NCBI GenBank assembly: GCA_031278135.1
Contig: JAITKY010000044.1
Coordinates: 1 to 6,406, forward strand
Direction of reading: 5' to 3'
DNA from: Prevotellaceae bacterium
GTDB lineage: Bacteria; Bacteroidota; Bacteroidia; Bacteroidales; UBA932
DNA: 6,406 bases
Shown here: positions 1-6,078 of the stretch, one piece after another
How positions within the stretch are numbered: position 1 is the first letter of the stretch
Layout of the letters: every line of letters starts with the position of its first letter
Notes under the pieces: model-generated
What the model saw: the letters and a program-made list of their open reading frames with translations, nothing else
Database searches by the model: none
What the model was told of the DNA's origin: nothing
Position numbers and translations under genes: made by a program

Positions 1-1
1 A

Positions 2-205
2 GAAACACTTCAAAGGTCATACAGTCTGTTGGCAAATCATGGAATAAAAGTTAACCGTTCACGCATGGATGCCGGTTCATACAGCAAAGAGATCATAGAT
101 ACGGTATCCTCTCACAGCAAACTGTTCTACATTCGCGCTAACAAATGTAGTTCGGTAACCGAACGTATACGGGGGATAAAAGAGTGGAAAACAGCGGAAA
201 TAAAT
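2..205 (+). pseudogene. IS1380-like transposase, internal fragment, 5' end outside window
   Basis: An open frame runs in from the left edge, so the gene begins outside the window. The readable part contains LLANHGIKVNRSRMDAGSY, then HSKLFYIRA and IKEWKTAEIN. From memory of the family, this matches the central DDE region of IS1380-type transposases: a strand carrying the R-x-D-x-(G/S)-S-Y motif, where the Asp at about 71-73 would be a catalytic acid, followed by a K-x-F/Y-Y-I-R-A strand and a W-K-x-x-E-I-N strand. The homology stops after EIN (about 205). The frame continues only to a stop at 317-319, with a sequence unlike the family. An intact protein would run on for roughly 200 more residues, so this copy is broken or internally deleted. 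The family call is from pattern recognition, not a search. TTG at 29 is not a real start, because the frame is open upstream of it. Confidence 0.68.
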
Positions 206-684
206 ATATATTCAAATTCTGCCTGCATTTATTTATTCAAATCTTGTGTGCCCGTTTATGGTATACCACGTTCATGCGCTATTTTCGTACTAAACGCAAC
301 CACATTTTACTCCGGATAGTCCCTGCTCTTTATGCCGTTTGTGACGTTCAGCTTTTTCGTTCGCTTACATCTGTAAGCAGGATGACAGGCTTCACCGCAT
401 CTGAGTGCTTGGCCACTATCGTTTGTGTAACGAGGCTTGACTGTAGCAGATCGATCTATGTACGCTCCGAGCATGAGCTTCATCCTCAGCATTTCCACTG
501 ATAATCTCATGCCGAATTCATCCCGAACGACTAATTCTGATGTTTGTAACTTTCATACAAATAGATATTTAAACATTTTATACGCACGCCTCGTAGCGCA
601 ACAGATTTCTACAAATTTCTGCAGATTGTTAATAACTTTTGAATAAGTTTCTCGCAAAAGATATCGTCAATATGTACAGAAGTT
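206..684. other. Region without an intact gene, between transposase remnant and nrdJ leader
   Basis: No frame here looks like an intact protein. From about 202 to 330 the plus frame one base on from the transposase frame reads KYIFKFCLHLFIQ and then LWYTTFMRYF. This faintly resembles the basic and aromatic C-terminal tail of IS1380-type transposases (FxFRFI...PAKW...AR), so it may be the end of the same element after an internal deletion and frame change. That is a weak inference. From about 330 to 540 both strands look non-coding. At 543-561 there is a perfect 6-bp inverted repeat, TTTGTA/TACAAA, with a 7-nt loop. From 560 onward the sequence becomes A/T-rich, as expected for a 5' intergenic region. 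I saw no cobalamin riboswitch core and no NrdR-box-like palindrome. Confidence 0.5.
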
Positions 685-710
685 ATAACTTGCCGCCTGA
701 AAATTTGATG
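685..710 (+). promoter_or_regulatory. Possible nrdJ promoter -7 region and leader start
   Basis: The stretch ATAACTTGCCGCCTGAAAA lies about 50 nt before the nrdJ ATG. It resembles the sequence at the well-formed rpsF promoter (ATACCTTTGCGCCCTGAAA), with GCCTGAAA-ATTTG following in both. As a promoter it is imperfect: the box reads ATAACTTG rather than TAnnTTTG, and no TTTG lies at the proper distance upstream. It could be a weak promoter, a decayed one, or only a similar leader. Confidence 0.25.
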
Positions 711-745
711 TAAAAAATATGTAAATAATTATTATTAAATAATAT

Positions 746-3289
746 ATGGACAATATAACGAATAATAAACAAGCGAAAAAGACGTATTCCTATGAAGATT
801 GCCTGTTGGCGAGCGCCGTTTACTTCGATGGCGACGAACTTGCCGCAAACGTGTGGATAAACAAATATGCACTCAAAGATTCTTTCGGACACATCTACGA
901 ACAGACGCCGGATGATATGCATCTACGTTTGGCGAACGAAATTGCACGAATCGAGCAAAAATACGAAAACCCTCTGAGCAAGGATGAAGTGTTTCTGTTA
1001 TTGAAAAATTTCAAATATTTAGTGCCACAGGGAGGACCAATGACCGGAATCGGAAATGAATATCAGATTGCTTCGTTATCGAACTGTTTCGTCATCGGAC
1101 ACGACAAACCGGCTGATTCTTACGGCGGAATCATGCGTTTAGACGAAGAACAGGTACAACTGATGAAACGTCGTGGCGGCGTGGGACACGACATGTCGGA
1201 GATTCGTCCGACAGGCAGTCCTGTACTAAACAGCGCTCTAACATCGACCGGAGTTGTGCCTTTCATGGAACGGTATTCGAATTCGACAAAAGAAGTAGCG
1301 CAAGACGGACGACGGGGCGCTCTGATGCTTTCGATATCGATAAAACATCCCGATGCAGAACGGTTTATAAACGCTAAATTGGATTCGGGAAAAGTTACGG
1401 GAGCAAATATCTCCGTCAGGATAGACGACGATTTTATGCATTGCGCATTGAATAAAACTACTTATATCCAACAATTTCCGATAGATTCCGATAATCCGAA
1501 ATTCAAATACGAAATCGACGCAAACACGCTATGGCGGAAAATCATACACAATGCGTGGAAATCGGCGGAACCGGGAGTACTGTTCTGGGATACAATAATA
1601 AGAGAATCGCTCGCCGACTGCTATGCCGACTTGGGATATCGAACTGTTTCGACAAATCCGTGCGGCGAAATTCCTTTGTGCCCGTACGACAGTTGCCGTT
1701 TGATGGCGATAAATTTGTACGAATATGTAATTGATCCATTTACAGATAAAGCACGGTTCGATTTCGACATTTTCAAAGTCCACGTACATAAGGCGATGAG
1801 GATAATGGACGATATCATAGATTTGGAATTGGAAAAGATTGACGCTATTCTGGCAAAAATCGGTAACGACCCCGAAAATGCAGAAGTTAAACATGTCGAA
1901 ACCCTTCTGTGGGAAAAAATCAGGCAAAAGGCGGCAGGCGGACGAAGAACAGGACTCGGTATTACCGCCGAAGGCGATATGATTGCCGCTCTGGGGCTGC
2001 AATATGGTACCGACGAAGCAACCGATTTCGCTGTCGAAGTGCAGAAAACCTTAGCGCTCGAAGCATATCGTCAATCTGTAAACATGGCAAAAGAACGCGG
2101 CGCGTTTCCCATTTTCGACGCCGAACGCGAAAAAGATAACCCAATGATTAAACGTATTGCCGAAGCCGACCCCACACTCTACGAGGAAATGAAAATGTAT
2201 GGACGACGCAATATCTCAATGCTGACAATCGCTCCGACAGGTACAACAAGCATGATGACACAAACAACGTCGGGTATCGAGCCTGTGTTTCTGCCTGTTT
2301 ACAAGCGCCGGCGAAAGGTAAACCCAAACGACAAAGGCGTCAAAATCAGTTTTAAGGACGAAGACGGCGATTCGTACGAAGAATATTTCGTGTTTCATCA
2401 CAAGTTCATCAAGTGGGCAAAAATCAACGGATTGGATATCGACGAAATAAAACGGCTGTCGCAGGAACAAATCGAAAAACTTGTGACCGTCTCACCTTAT
2501 AATAAAGCGACGTCGGCCGATGTCGATTGGGTCAGCAAAGTCAAAATGCAGGGCAAGATGCAGAAATGGGTGGATCATTCGATAAGTGTCACCGTCAATT
2601 TGCCGGAAGAAGCGACCGAAGATTTGGTTACTGAAGTGTATCGAACAGCATGGGAAAGTGGCTGTAAAGGGATAACGGTGTATCGCGAAGGTTCACGTTC
2701 GGGCATCCTTGTGTCGAACAAAAACAAGGAAAACGAATCGGCGTTTCCCAAAAAACGTCCCGAAGCGCTTGATGCCGAGGTCGTCCGTTTCAAGAACAAG
2801 AACGAACAGTGGATTGCGTTCGTCGGTCTTTACAAAGGTCGTCCTTACGAAATCTTTACAGGTCTGATAGACGAGGATGTGCGTGTTTTGCCGAAAAGCG
2901 TCACGATGGGAAAAATTATTAAGGAAAAAATCGACGGCGTATCGGTGTATCATTTTCAGTGGATCGATAAATACGGATACACTAACACGCTGGGCGGAAT
3001 ATCGCACATGTTCGACAAAGAGTTCTGGAACTATGCCAAACTTATCTCCGGCGTATTGCGTAACGGAATGAATATCATCGACGTTGTGAACCTCGTCAAC
3101 GGGCTCGAACTCGACAGGGAAACAATCAACACGTGGAAAAACGGTATCGAACGTGCTTTGAAACGTTTCATTCCAGATGGTACGGAAGATAATTCGGGAA
3201 CAAAATGCACCGATTGCGGCTCAACATCTCTGGTTTACGAAGAAGGATGCCTTGTCTGCAAAAATTGTGGCCATTCGAAATGCAGTTGA
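746..3289 (+). CDS. nrdJ: Adenosylcobalamin-dependent (class II) ribonucleotide reductase
   Basis: A cytoplasmic enzyme that reduces ribonucleotides to deoxyribonucleotides, using the radical from coenzyme B12 cleavage, and so works with or without oxygen. At 847 aa it has the usual length for the long bacterial NrdJ type. Visible in order: an N-terminal RNR domain (about residues 12-95, with no ATP-cone in front); LSNC with Cys114, the first Cys of the substrate-reducing pair; GRRGALM near 189; NPCGE at 304-308, giving Asn304, the thiyl-radical Cys306 and Glu308; Cys317 in PYDSC, the partner of Cys114; the phosphate-binding loop APTGTTS at 496-502; GCKGITVYREGSR at 639-651; a TSCPD-like domain at about 675-805; and a C-terminal zinc ribbon, CxxC at 821/824 and 838/841, with Cys835 and Cys846 available for recycling the active-site disulfide. 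All key residues are present. ATG at 746 follows an A/T-rich leader without a clear Shine-Dalgarno. It is followed by tadA after 3 nt. No nrdA/nrdB/nrdD lies in the window. Confidence 0.97.
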   Translation: MDNITNNKQAKKTYSYEDCLLASAVYFDGDELAANVWINKYALKDSFGHIYEQTPDDMHLRLANEIARIEQKYENPLSKDEVFLLLKNFKYLVPQGGPMTGIGNEYQIASLSNCFVIGHDKPADSYGGIMRLDEEQVQLMKRRGGVGHDMSEIRPTGSPVLNSALTSTGVVPFMERYSNSTKEVAQDGRRGALMLSISIKHPDAERFINAKLDSGKVTGANISVRIDDDFMHCALNKTTYIQQFPIDSDNPKFKYEIDANTLWRKIIHNAWKSAEPGVLFWDTIIRESLADCYADLGYRTVSTNPCGEIPLCPYDSCRLMAINLYEYVIDPFTDKARFDFDIFKVHVHKAMRIMDDIIDLELEKIDAILAKIGNDPENAEVKHVETLLWEKIRQKAAGGRRTGLGITAEGDMIAALGLQYGTDEATDFAVEVQKTLALEAYRQSVNMAKERGAFPIFDAEREKDNPMIKRIAEADPTLYEEMKMYGRRNISMLTIAPTGTTSMMTQTTSGIEPVFLPVYKRRRKVNPNDKGVKISFKDEDGDSYEEYFVFHHKFIKWAKINGLDIDEIKRLSQEQIEKLVTVSPYNKATSADVDWVSKVKMQGKMQKWVDHSISVTVNLPEEATEDLVTEVYRTAWESGCKGITVYREGSRSGILVSNKNKENESAFPKKRPEALDAEVVRFKNKNEQWIAFVGLYKGRPYEIFTGLIDEDVRVLPKSVTMGKIIKEKIDGVSVYHFQWIDKYGYTNTLGGISHMFDKEFWNYAKLISGVLRNGMNIIDVVNLVNGLELDRETINTWKNGIERALKRFIPDGTEDNSGTKCTDCGSTSLVYEEGCLVCKNCGHSKCS

Positions 3290-3292
3290 AAA

Positions 3293-3751
3293 ATGATCGA
3301 CTTGGCAACGGAATTATATACCGACGAGTATTTTATGCGGGAAGCGTTCATCGAAGCGGAAAAGGCTTTCGACGCAGGCGAAGTCCCTGTGGGGGCGGTG
3401 ATTGTGTGGAAAAATCGTGTCATCGGACGTGGACACAATCTCACAGAAACGTTAAACGATCCCACTGCTCACGCTGAAATTCAGGCTATCACGGCGGCAA
3501 CAAATACAATTGGCGGGAAATATCTGACGGAATGTATTTTATACGTCACATTAGAGCCGTGCGTAATGTGTGCCGGAGCCTGTTTTTGGGCGCAGATTGG
3601 CACGATTGTATATGGCGCCGGCGACGAAAAACGTGGATATTCGCTCGTCGGACAGAATATCCTGCATCCGAAAACACGTGTAATAAAAGGTATATTGAGG
3701 GAAAAAAGCACAGAATTGTTGAAAACATTTTTCCGGTCAGTACGCCGATGA
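3293..3751 (+). CDS. tadA: tRNA adenosine(34) deaminase TadA
   Basis: Deaminates A34 to inosine in the anticodon of tRNA-Arg(ACG), which lets one tRNA read the CGU, CGC and CGA codons. The protein is 152 aa, typical for the family. Cytidine/deoxycytidylate-deaminase fold signatures are complete: HAE at residues 60-62 (His60 binds zinc, Glu62 is the proton shuttle) and PCVMCAGA, with Cys90 and Cys93 as the other zinc ligands. VPVGAVIV at about 31-38 and the NDPTAHAEI context are characteristic of TadA rather than of free-base or pyrimidine deaminases. The ATG at 3293 starts 3 nt after the nrdJ stop (TGAAAAATG), so the two are probably co-transcribed and translationally coupled. A second ATG (residue 15, position 3335) is possible, but it would remove part of the conserved first helix. 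I infer no functional link with nrdJ beyond shared transcription. Confidence 0.95.
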   Translation: MIDLATELYTDEYFMREAFIEAEKAFDAGEVPVGAVIVWKNRVIGRGHNLTETLNDPTAHAEIQAITAATNTIGGKYLTECILYVTLEPCVMCAGACFWAQIGTIVYGAGDEKRGYSLVGQNILHPKTRVIKGILREKSTELLKTFFRSVRR

Positions 3752-3754
3752 CTT

Positions 3755-3767
3755 CGGGCGGCGCCCG
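3755..3767. repeat. Short GC-rich hairpin just after tadA
   Basis: CGGGC-GGC-GCCCG is a perfect 5-bp palindrome with a 3-nt loop, beginning 4 nt after the tadA stop. It is the first of four hairpins in the tadA/beta-barrel intergenic region. No T-tract follows. Confidence 0.45.
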
Positions 3768-3800
3768 TATCCATCGGTTTATAAGCATGAAACAGAAATA

Positions 3801-3824
3801 ACCGCCGCCTGTTATGGCGGCGGT
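3801..3824 (+). terminator. Strong GC-rich hairpin after tadA, possible terminator
   Basis: ACCGCCGCC, a 6-nt loop TGTTAT, then GGCGGCGGT form a perfect 9-bp, nearly all-GC stem 50 nt after the tadA stop. The following bases (ATACTGCC) hold no run of T, so this is not a textbook intrinsic terminator. It may end transcription of nrdJ-tadA, protect the 3' end of the mRNA, or serve the convergent gene from the other strand. Confidence 0.55.
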
Positions 3825-3831
3825 ATACTGC

Positions 3832-3849
3832 CGGATATTTGTATATCCG
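3832..3849. repeat. Inverted repeat, third hairpin after tadA
   Basis: CGGATAT, loop TTGT, ATATCCG: a perfect 7-bp stem lying 7 nt after the GC-rich hairpin and 1 nt before the next one. Its symmetric form could act on transcripts from either strand. Confidence 0.45.
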
Positions 3850-3850
3850 T

Positions 3851-3872
3851 CATTGACATCATTTTGTCAATG
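3851..3872. terminator. Inverted repeat between convergent genes, possible bidirectional terminator
   Basis: CATTGACA, loop TCATTT, TGTCAATG: a perfect 8-bp stem, 21 nt from the stop of the minus-strand beta-barrel gene. On the plus strand it is followed by TTT only. Its position between two convergent genes suits a terminator for the minus-strand gene, but the missing T-run lowers confidence. Confidence 0.4.
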
Positions 3873-3893
3873 TTTGGAAGTCGTCATCCCTCT

Positions 3894-4433
3894 TTAAAAG
3901 AAATATATTGCCGATAAGGTAAATACATTATTTTTGAGGTTCAATTCCTTGGCTTTCTTGCCGAGTTCCTGCAATCCCCAATTGTAACGACCTTCGATTT
4001 GGAATTTCCAGATTTCGACTCCGCCGCCTAATCCGATTCCCCAATCAAACCGTTTGATGTCGTTTCGGAAATTCTGGAATCCCTTAAAATTCACGGCATA
4101 TCCGAAATAAGGCCCCACTAATATTACGGGTTTTATTACAGGTATCGGCAATGGTTGCCAACGCAGATTTACCGGAACGGTAAAAAATCCAATCGAATTG
4201 TTAGCGCCCTTATTTATAGAGTATAACAGTTCGGGTTGAATACCTAATCCGATTAAGGGGATTTTGAATTGAGCAGCAAATCCCGCTTGCCATGCTGCTC
4301 CATCTTTCTTCAAGACCTGATTTTTCGAGTTAAACTCGCTAAAATTTACACCGGCTTTGACGCCAAACCGGAACTGTGCCTGTACGCTTCCAACAAGCAG
4401 TACTGTAACTAAAATCAACAATGTTCGTTTCAT
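3894..4433 (-). CDS. PorT-like outer-membrane beta-barrel protein
   Basis: A small secreted protein predicted to form a beta-barrel in the outer membrane; its exact role is unknown. From the ATG at 4433 it has 179 aa. It starts with a clear signal peptide: MKR, a hydrophobic core (residues 4-17), and cleavage expected after Ala19 in SVQA-QF. The mature part opens with FRFGVKAGVNFSEF, a motif common in the Bacteroidetes outer membrane beta-barrel domain family (PF13568, PorT-like). It then shows alternating short amphipathic strands (IGLGIQPELLYS, FFTVPVNLRWQ, VILVGPYFGYAVNF, WGIGLGGGVEIW, FQIEGRYNWGL) and ends in the aromatic LSAIYFF, typical of the last barrel strand. An in-frame ATG at 4445 would add MYFF; I prefer 4433 because it gives the basic N-terminus. 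It is transcribed toward tadA and away from rpsF, from the promoter at 4479-4507. Confidence 0.85.
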   Translation of the reverse strand: MKRTLLILVTVLLVGSVQAQFRFGVKAGVNFSEFNSKNQVLKKDGAAWQAGFAAQFKIPLIGLGIQPELLYSINKGANNSIGFFTVPVNLRWQPLPIPVIKPVILVGPYFGYAVNFKGFQNFRNDIKRFDWGIGLGGGVEIWKFQIEGRYNWGLQELGKKAKELNLKNNVFTLSAIYFF

Positions 4434-4478
4434 AAAAAAATACATTTACTTTAATCAATTTAAATTTTAAAAATTATA

Positions 4479-4507
4479 CAAAGGTATAAACAAAAACCGA
4501 AAACAAA
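4479..4507 (-). promoter_or_regulatory. Bacteroidetes-type promoter of the beta-barrel gene
   Basis: Read on the minus strand, TTTG (4507-4504) is followed after 17 nt by TACCTTTG (4486-4479). This fits the Bacteroidetes primary sigma consensus TTTG...TAnnTTTG, though the spacer is at the short end. Transcription would begin near 4473, leaving an A/T-rich leader of about 30-40 nt before the start codon. Confidence 0.7.
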
Positions 4508-4560
4508 AGAATAACTGTAAAGAAAAATTAGAAAAATTTCATATTCCTTCGAAAAAAAAA

Positions 4561-4592
4561 TTTGCCAGATTACAATATAGTTCATACCTTTG
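4561..4592 (+). promoter_or_regulatory. Bacteroidetes-type promoter of the rpsF-rpsR-rplI operon
   Basis: TTTG at 4561-4564, a 20-nt spacer, then TACCTTTG at 4585-4592 is a near-ideal match to the Bacteroidetes primary sigma promoter. The first transcribed bases would fall near 4598, giving a leader of about 50 nt before the rpsF ATG. It lies back to back with the beta-barrel promoter, whose -7 octamer is identical. Confidence 0.85.
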
Positions 4593-4599
4593 CGCCCTG

Positions 4600-4622
4600 A
4601 AATTTGTTAAGAAATTTGTTAA
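4600..4622 (+). repeat. Tandem AAATTTGTTAA in the rpsF leader
   Basis: AAATTTGTTAA occurs twice (4600-4610 and 4612-4622) with one G between, a 12-nt period. It lies at the expected start of the rpsF transcript. It could matter for leader folding or for autoregulation by the S6:S18 complex, but I see no CCG-bearing bulge of the kind known for that complex, so no function is assigned. Confidence 0.5.
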
Positions 4623-4649
4623 ATATTATTAAAAAACAGTTTATAATAT

Positions 4650-5012
4650 ATGTTAAATCAGTATGAAACCGTTTTCATTATAACTCCCGTTTTATCTGAA
4701 ACACAGGTAAAGGAAGCGGTAAAAAGATACTTGGACTATATAAGAGACAATGGAGGAGAGATAGTCCACGAAGAAAACTGGGGTTTGCGTAAATTTGCGT
4801 ATCCTATTCAGAAGAAAACAACAGGATTTTACCATCTTGTTGAATTTAAGGCGCCGGGCGATTTTGTAGAAAAACTTGAGACACAGTATCGTCGTGACGA
4901 AAGAATCATCAGGTTCCTTACGTTCCGTATGGATAAACATGCAATTGCGTTTGCAGAGAAAAAAAGAAACGTTAAACAGGATCAGCAACAAGAACAATCT
5001 CAAAATCAATAA
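4650..5012 (+). CDS. rpsF: 30S ribosomal protein S6
   Basis: Component of the small ribosomal subunit platform, where it pairs with S18. The 120-aa protein has the S6 ferredoxin-like fold in order: strand [13 protein letters not shown], helix [17 protein letters not shown], the family core [23 protein letters not shown] (about residues 44-66), helix [24 protein letters not shown], and then a hydrophilic tail. The tail is rich in Gln ([11 protein letters not shown]), as is common for S6 C-termini in this phylum. It is the first gene of an rpsF-rpsR-rplI unit with a strong promoter at 4561-4592. The ATG at 4650 is preceded by an A/T-rich leader without a Shine-Dalgarno, usual for Bacteroidetes. 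rpsR follows after 3 nt. Confidence 0.97.
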   Translation: MLNQYETVFIITPVLSETQVKEAVKRYLDYIRDNGGEIVHEENWGLRKFAYPIQKKTTGFYHLVEFKAPGDFVEKLETQYRRDERIIRFLTFRMDKHAIAFAEKKRNVKQDQQQEQSQNQ

Positions 5013-5015
5013 GTC

Positions 5016-5282
5016 ATGATGATACCGAATGAAGTAAGATATTTGAATCCACTGACAGTGGATGTCAGGAAGAAAAAATACTGCCGCTTTAAAAAAGCCG
5101 GAATCAAATATGTAGATTATAAGGATGCGGAGTTTCTCAAAAGATTCCTGAACGAACAGGGAAAAATTTTGCCCCGCCGCTTGACCGGAACATCGTTGAA
5201 GTTTCAACGTAAAGTTTCGCAGGCCGTTAAACGTGCAAGACATTTGGCTTTACTGCCTTTTGTAACAGATTTATTAAAATAA
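5016..5282 (+). CDS. rpsR: 30S ribosomal protein S18
   Basis: Small-subunit protein that binds 16S rRNA as a pair with S6. At 88 aa it has normal length. It shows the S18 signature: [19 protein letters not shown] (about residues 19-37), then [16 protein letters not shown] and the basic core [20 protein letters not shown], ending in [12 protein letters not shown]. Two adjacent ATG codons (5016 and 5019) are available and the sequence does not decide between them. The gene starts 3 nt after the rpsF stop, so translation is probably coupled, which suits a protein made in equal amounts to S6. rplI follows after 18 nt. Confidence 0.97.
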   Translation: MMIPNEVRYLNPLTVDVRKKKYCRFKKAGIKYVDYKDAEFLKRFLNEQGKILPRRLTGTSLKFQRKVSQAVKRARHLALLPFVTDLLK

Positions 5283-5300
5283 AAAAAACACAAGGCATTT

Positions 5301-5753
5301 ATGGAAATTATTTTGAAACAGGATGTCCCAAATTTAGGACAAAAAGACGATACAGTAACCGTCAAAAACGGTTATGCTACAAATTACCTGATTCCTCAGG
5401 GATTGGCTATTCTTGCCACTGCTTCGGCAAAAAAAATCCACGCCGAAAACATTCGCCAGCGTGCTCATAAGGAAGAAAAATTCCGTTCGGAAGCGACACA
5501 GACAGTGAACAGCCTGGAAGTGTTGGATGTGATAAAAATCGGCGCTAAAACAAGTTCGACAGGGAAAATATTCGGGTCGGTAAACAATATCCAGATAGCC
5601 GAAGCCCTTACGGAACAAGGTTTTAATATCGATAGAAAAAACATCTCTATCGTTGGCGAAGACAATGTTAAAGAAGTCGGAATTTATGAGGCAGATATCA
5701 AAATTTACAAGAATATCCATGCCCAAATTAAGTTCGAAGTTATATCGGAATAG
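5301..5753 (+). CDS. rplI: 50S ribosomal protein L9
   Basis: Large-subunit protein that binds 23S rRNA and reaches out from the base of the L1 stalk. The 150-aa protein is full length. The N-terminal domain starts MEIILKQDVPNLGQKDDTVTVKNGYATNYLIPQG, which includes the family signature around GYATNYLIPQGLA (about residues 24-36). A long helix rich in Lys, Glu and Arg connects it (about 40-75), and the C-terminal domain (about 80-148) carries KIFGSVNNIQIAEAL, characteristic of L9. AAGG, 10 nt before the ATG, is a modest Shine-Dalgarno, preceded by a poly-A stretch at 5278-5288. It is the last gene of the S6-S18-L9 unit and converges on a permease remnant 32 nt away; I see no intrinsic terminator between them. 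Confidence 0.97.
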   Translation: MEIILKQDVPNLGQKDDTVTVKNGYATNYLIPQGLAILATASAKKIHAENIRQRAHKEEKFRSEATQTVNSLEVLDVIKIGAKTSSTGKIFGSVNNIQIAEALTEQGFNIDRKNISIVGEDNVKEVGIYEADIKIYKNIHAQIKFEVISE

Positions 5754-5785
5754 ACAGATGCGGACGTCGCCGAAAGTGATGTGAT

Positions 5786-6052
5786 TTACGATTTAATTGC
5801 TTCTGCCGGGTTTTCCCTGTTTGTTATCAGCACCTTTCCGCCGACGCACAAGACGATAGCCATAATCAGCACAAGCAATATCGAAATATAGATCCATGCG
5901 CTAATGTCTGTCTGTACGACAGAGTTTTCGAGCCAGCGTTTCATTATCAGATATTCGGCGGGAAAAGCAATCAGAGCGCCAATCACCAGCAATGTCAGAT
6001 ATTCTTTAAAGAAAATATAGAGAATATCTTTTATTGTTGTGCCGTTGATCTC
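5786..6052 (-). pseudogene. ABC transporter permease (FtsX/MacB type), C-terminal fragment
   Basis: The frame gives the last 88 residues of an FtsX-domain permease. It begins EINGTTIKDIL, matching the family's ...RKINGAT(V)KDIL loop; then KEYLTLLVIGALIAFPAEYL (a membrane segment), WLENSVVQTDISAW (periplasmic), IYISILLVLIMAIVLCV (the last membrane segment), and the cytoplasmic end NRENPAEAIKS, a very common tail in Bacteroidetes MacB-like exporters. A full protein is about 400 to 800 aa. Upstream of the Glu at 6050-6052 the family pattern is lost, and a stop follows at 6062-6064, so the N-terminal part, the first membrane segments and the ATP-binding partner are missing. TTG at 5992 is not a credible start, because the homology extends 20 codons upstream of it. 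The fragment cannot transport on its own. It is cut at a point with a TCTAGGA repeat. Confidence 0.75.
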
Positions 6053-6078
6053 TAGGATGTCCTACCTTTTTTCTAGGA
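6051..6078. repeat. TCTAGGA direct repeat at the breakpoint of the permease remnant
   Basis: TCTAGGA occurs at 6051-6057 and again at 6072-6078. The match extends to GTC if one T is skipped (TCTAGGA-T-GTC versus TCTAGGA-GTC). The first copy sits where homology to the permease ends. It may be a trace of a recombination or insertion event, or chance; the repeat is short. Confidence 0.4.

Noticed and set aside
307..510. Minus-strand 67-codon frame in the left intergenic region
   Set aside because: The composition is unlike a protein, there is no recognisable motif, no promoter or start context, and it overlaps other equally poor frames.
400..520. Possible cobalamin riboswitch before nrdJ (GGCCACTATC at about 414)
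   Set aside because: Only a fragment resembling GCCACTG is present; the other conserved core segments of the riboswitch are missing.
1529..2002. Long minus-strand frame of 157 codons inside nrdJ
   Set aside because: It lies wholly in the antisense of a highly conserved coding region that holds the NPCGE and C317 motifs; a shadow frame.
3532..3801. Plus-strand frame overlapping the end of tadA
   Set aside because: It is out of frame with the conserved deaminase motifs and its sequence is low-credibility, Arg/His-rich; a shadow frame.
4692..5243. Minus-strand frame of 183 codons opposite rpsF-rpsR
   Set aside because: It is antisense to two unambiguous ribosomal protein genes, and the protein has no family features.
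5278..5293. Poly-A run between rpsR and rplI as a programmed slippage site
   Set aside because: The run lies at and after the rpsR stop, and the rplI start is separate and normal; nothing suggests frameshifting.
5754..5785. Terminator after rplI
   Set aside because: Only the short palindrome GACGTC and weak CGG/CCG pairing are visible, with no stem and T-run.
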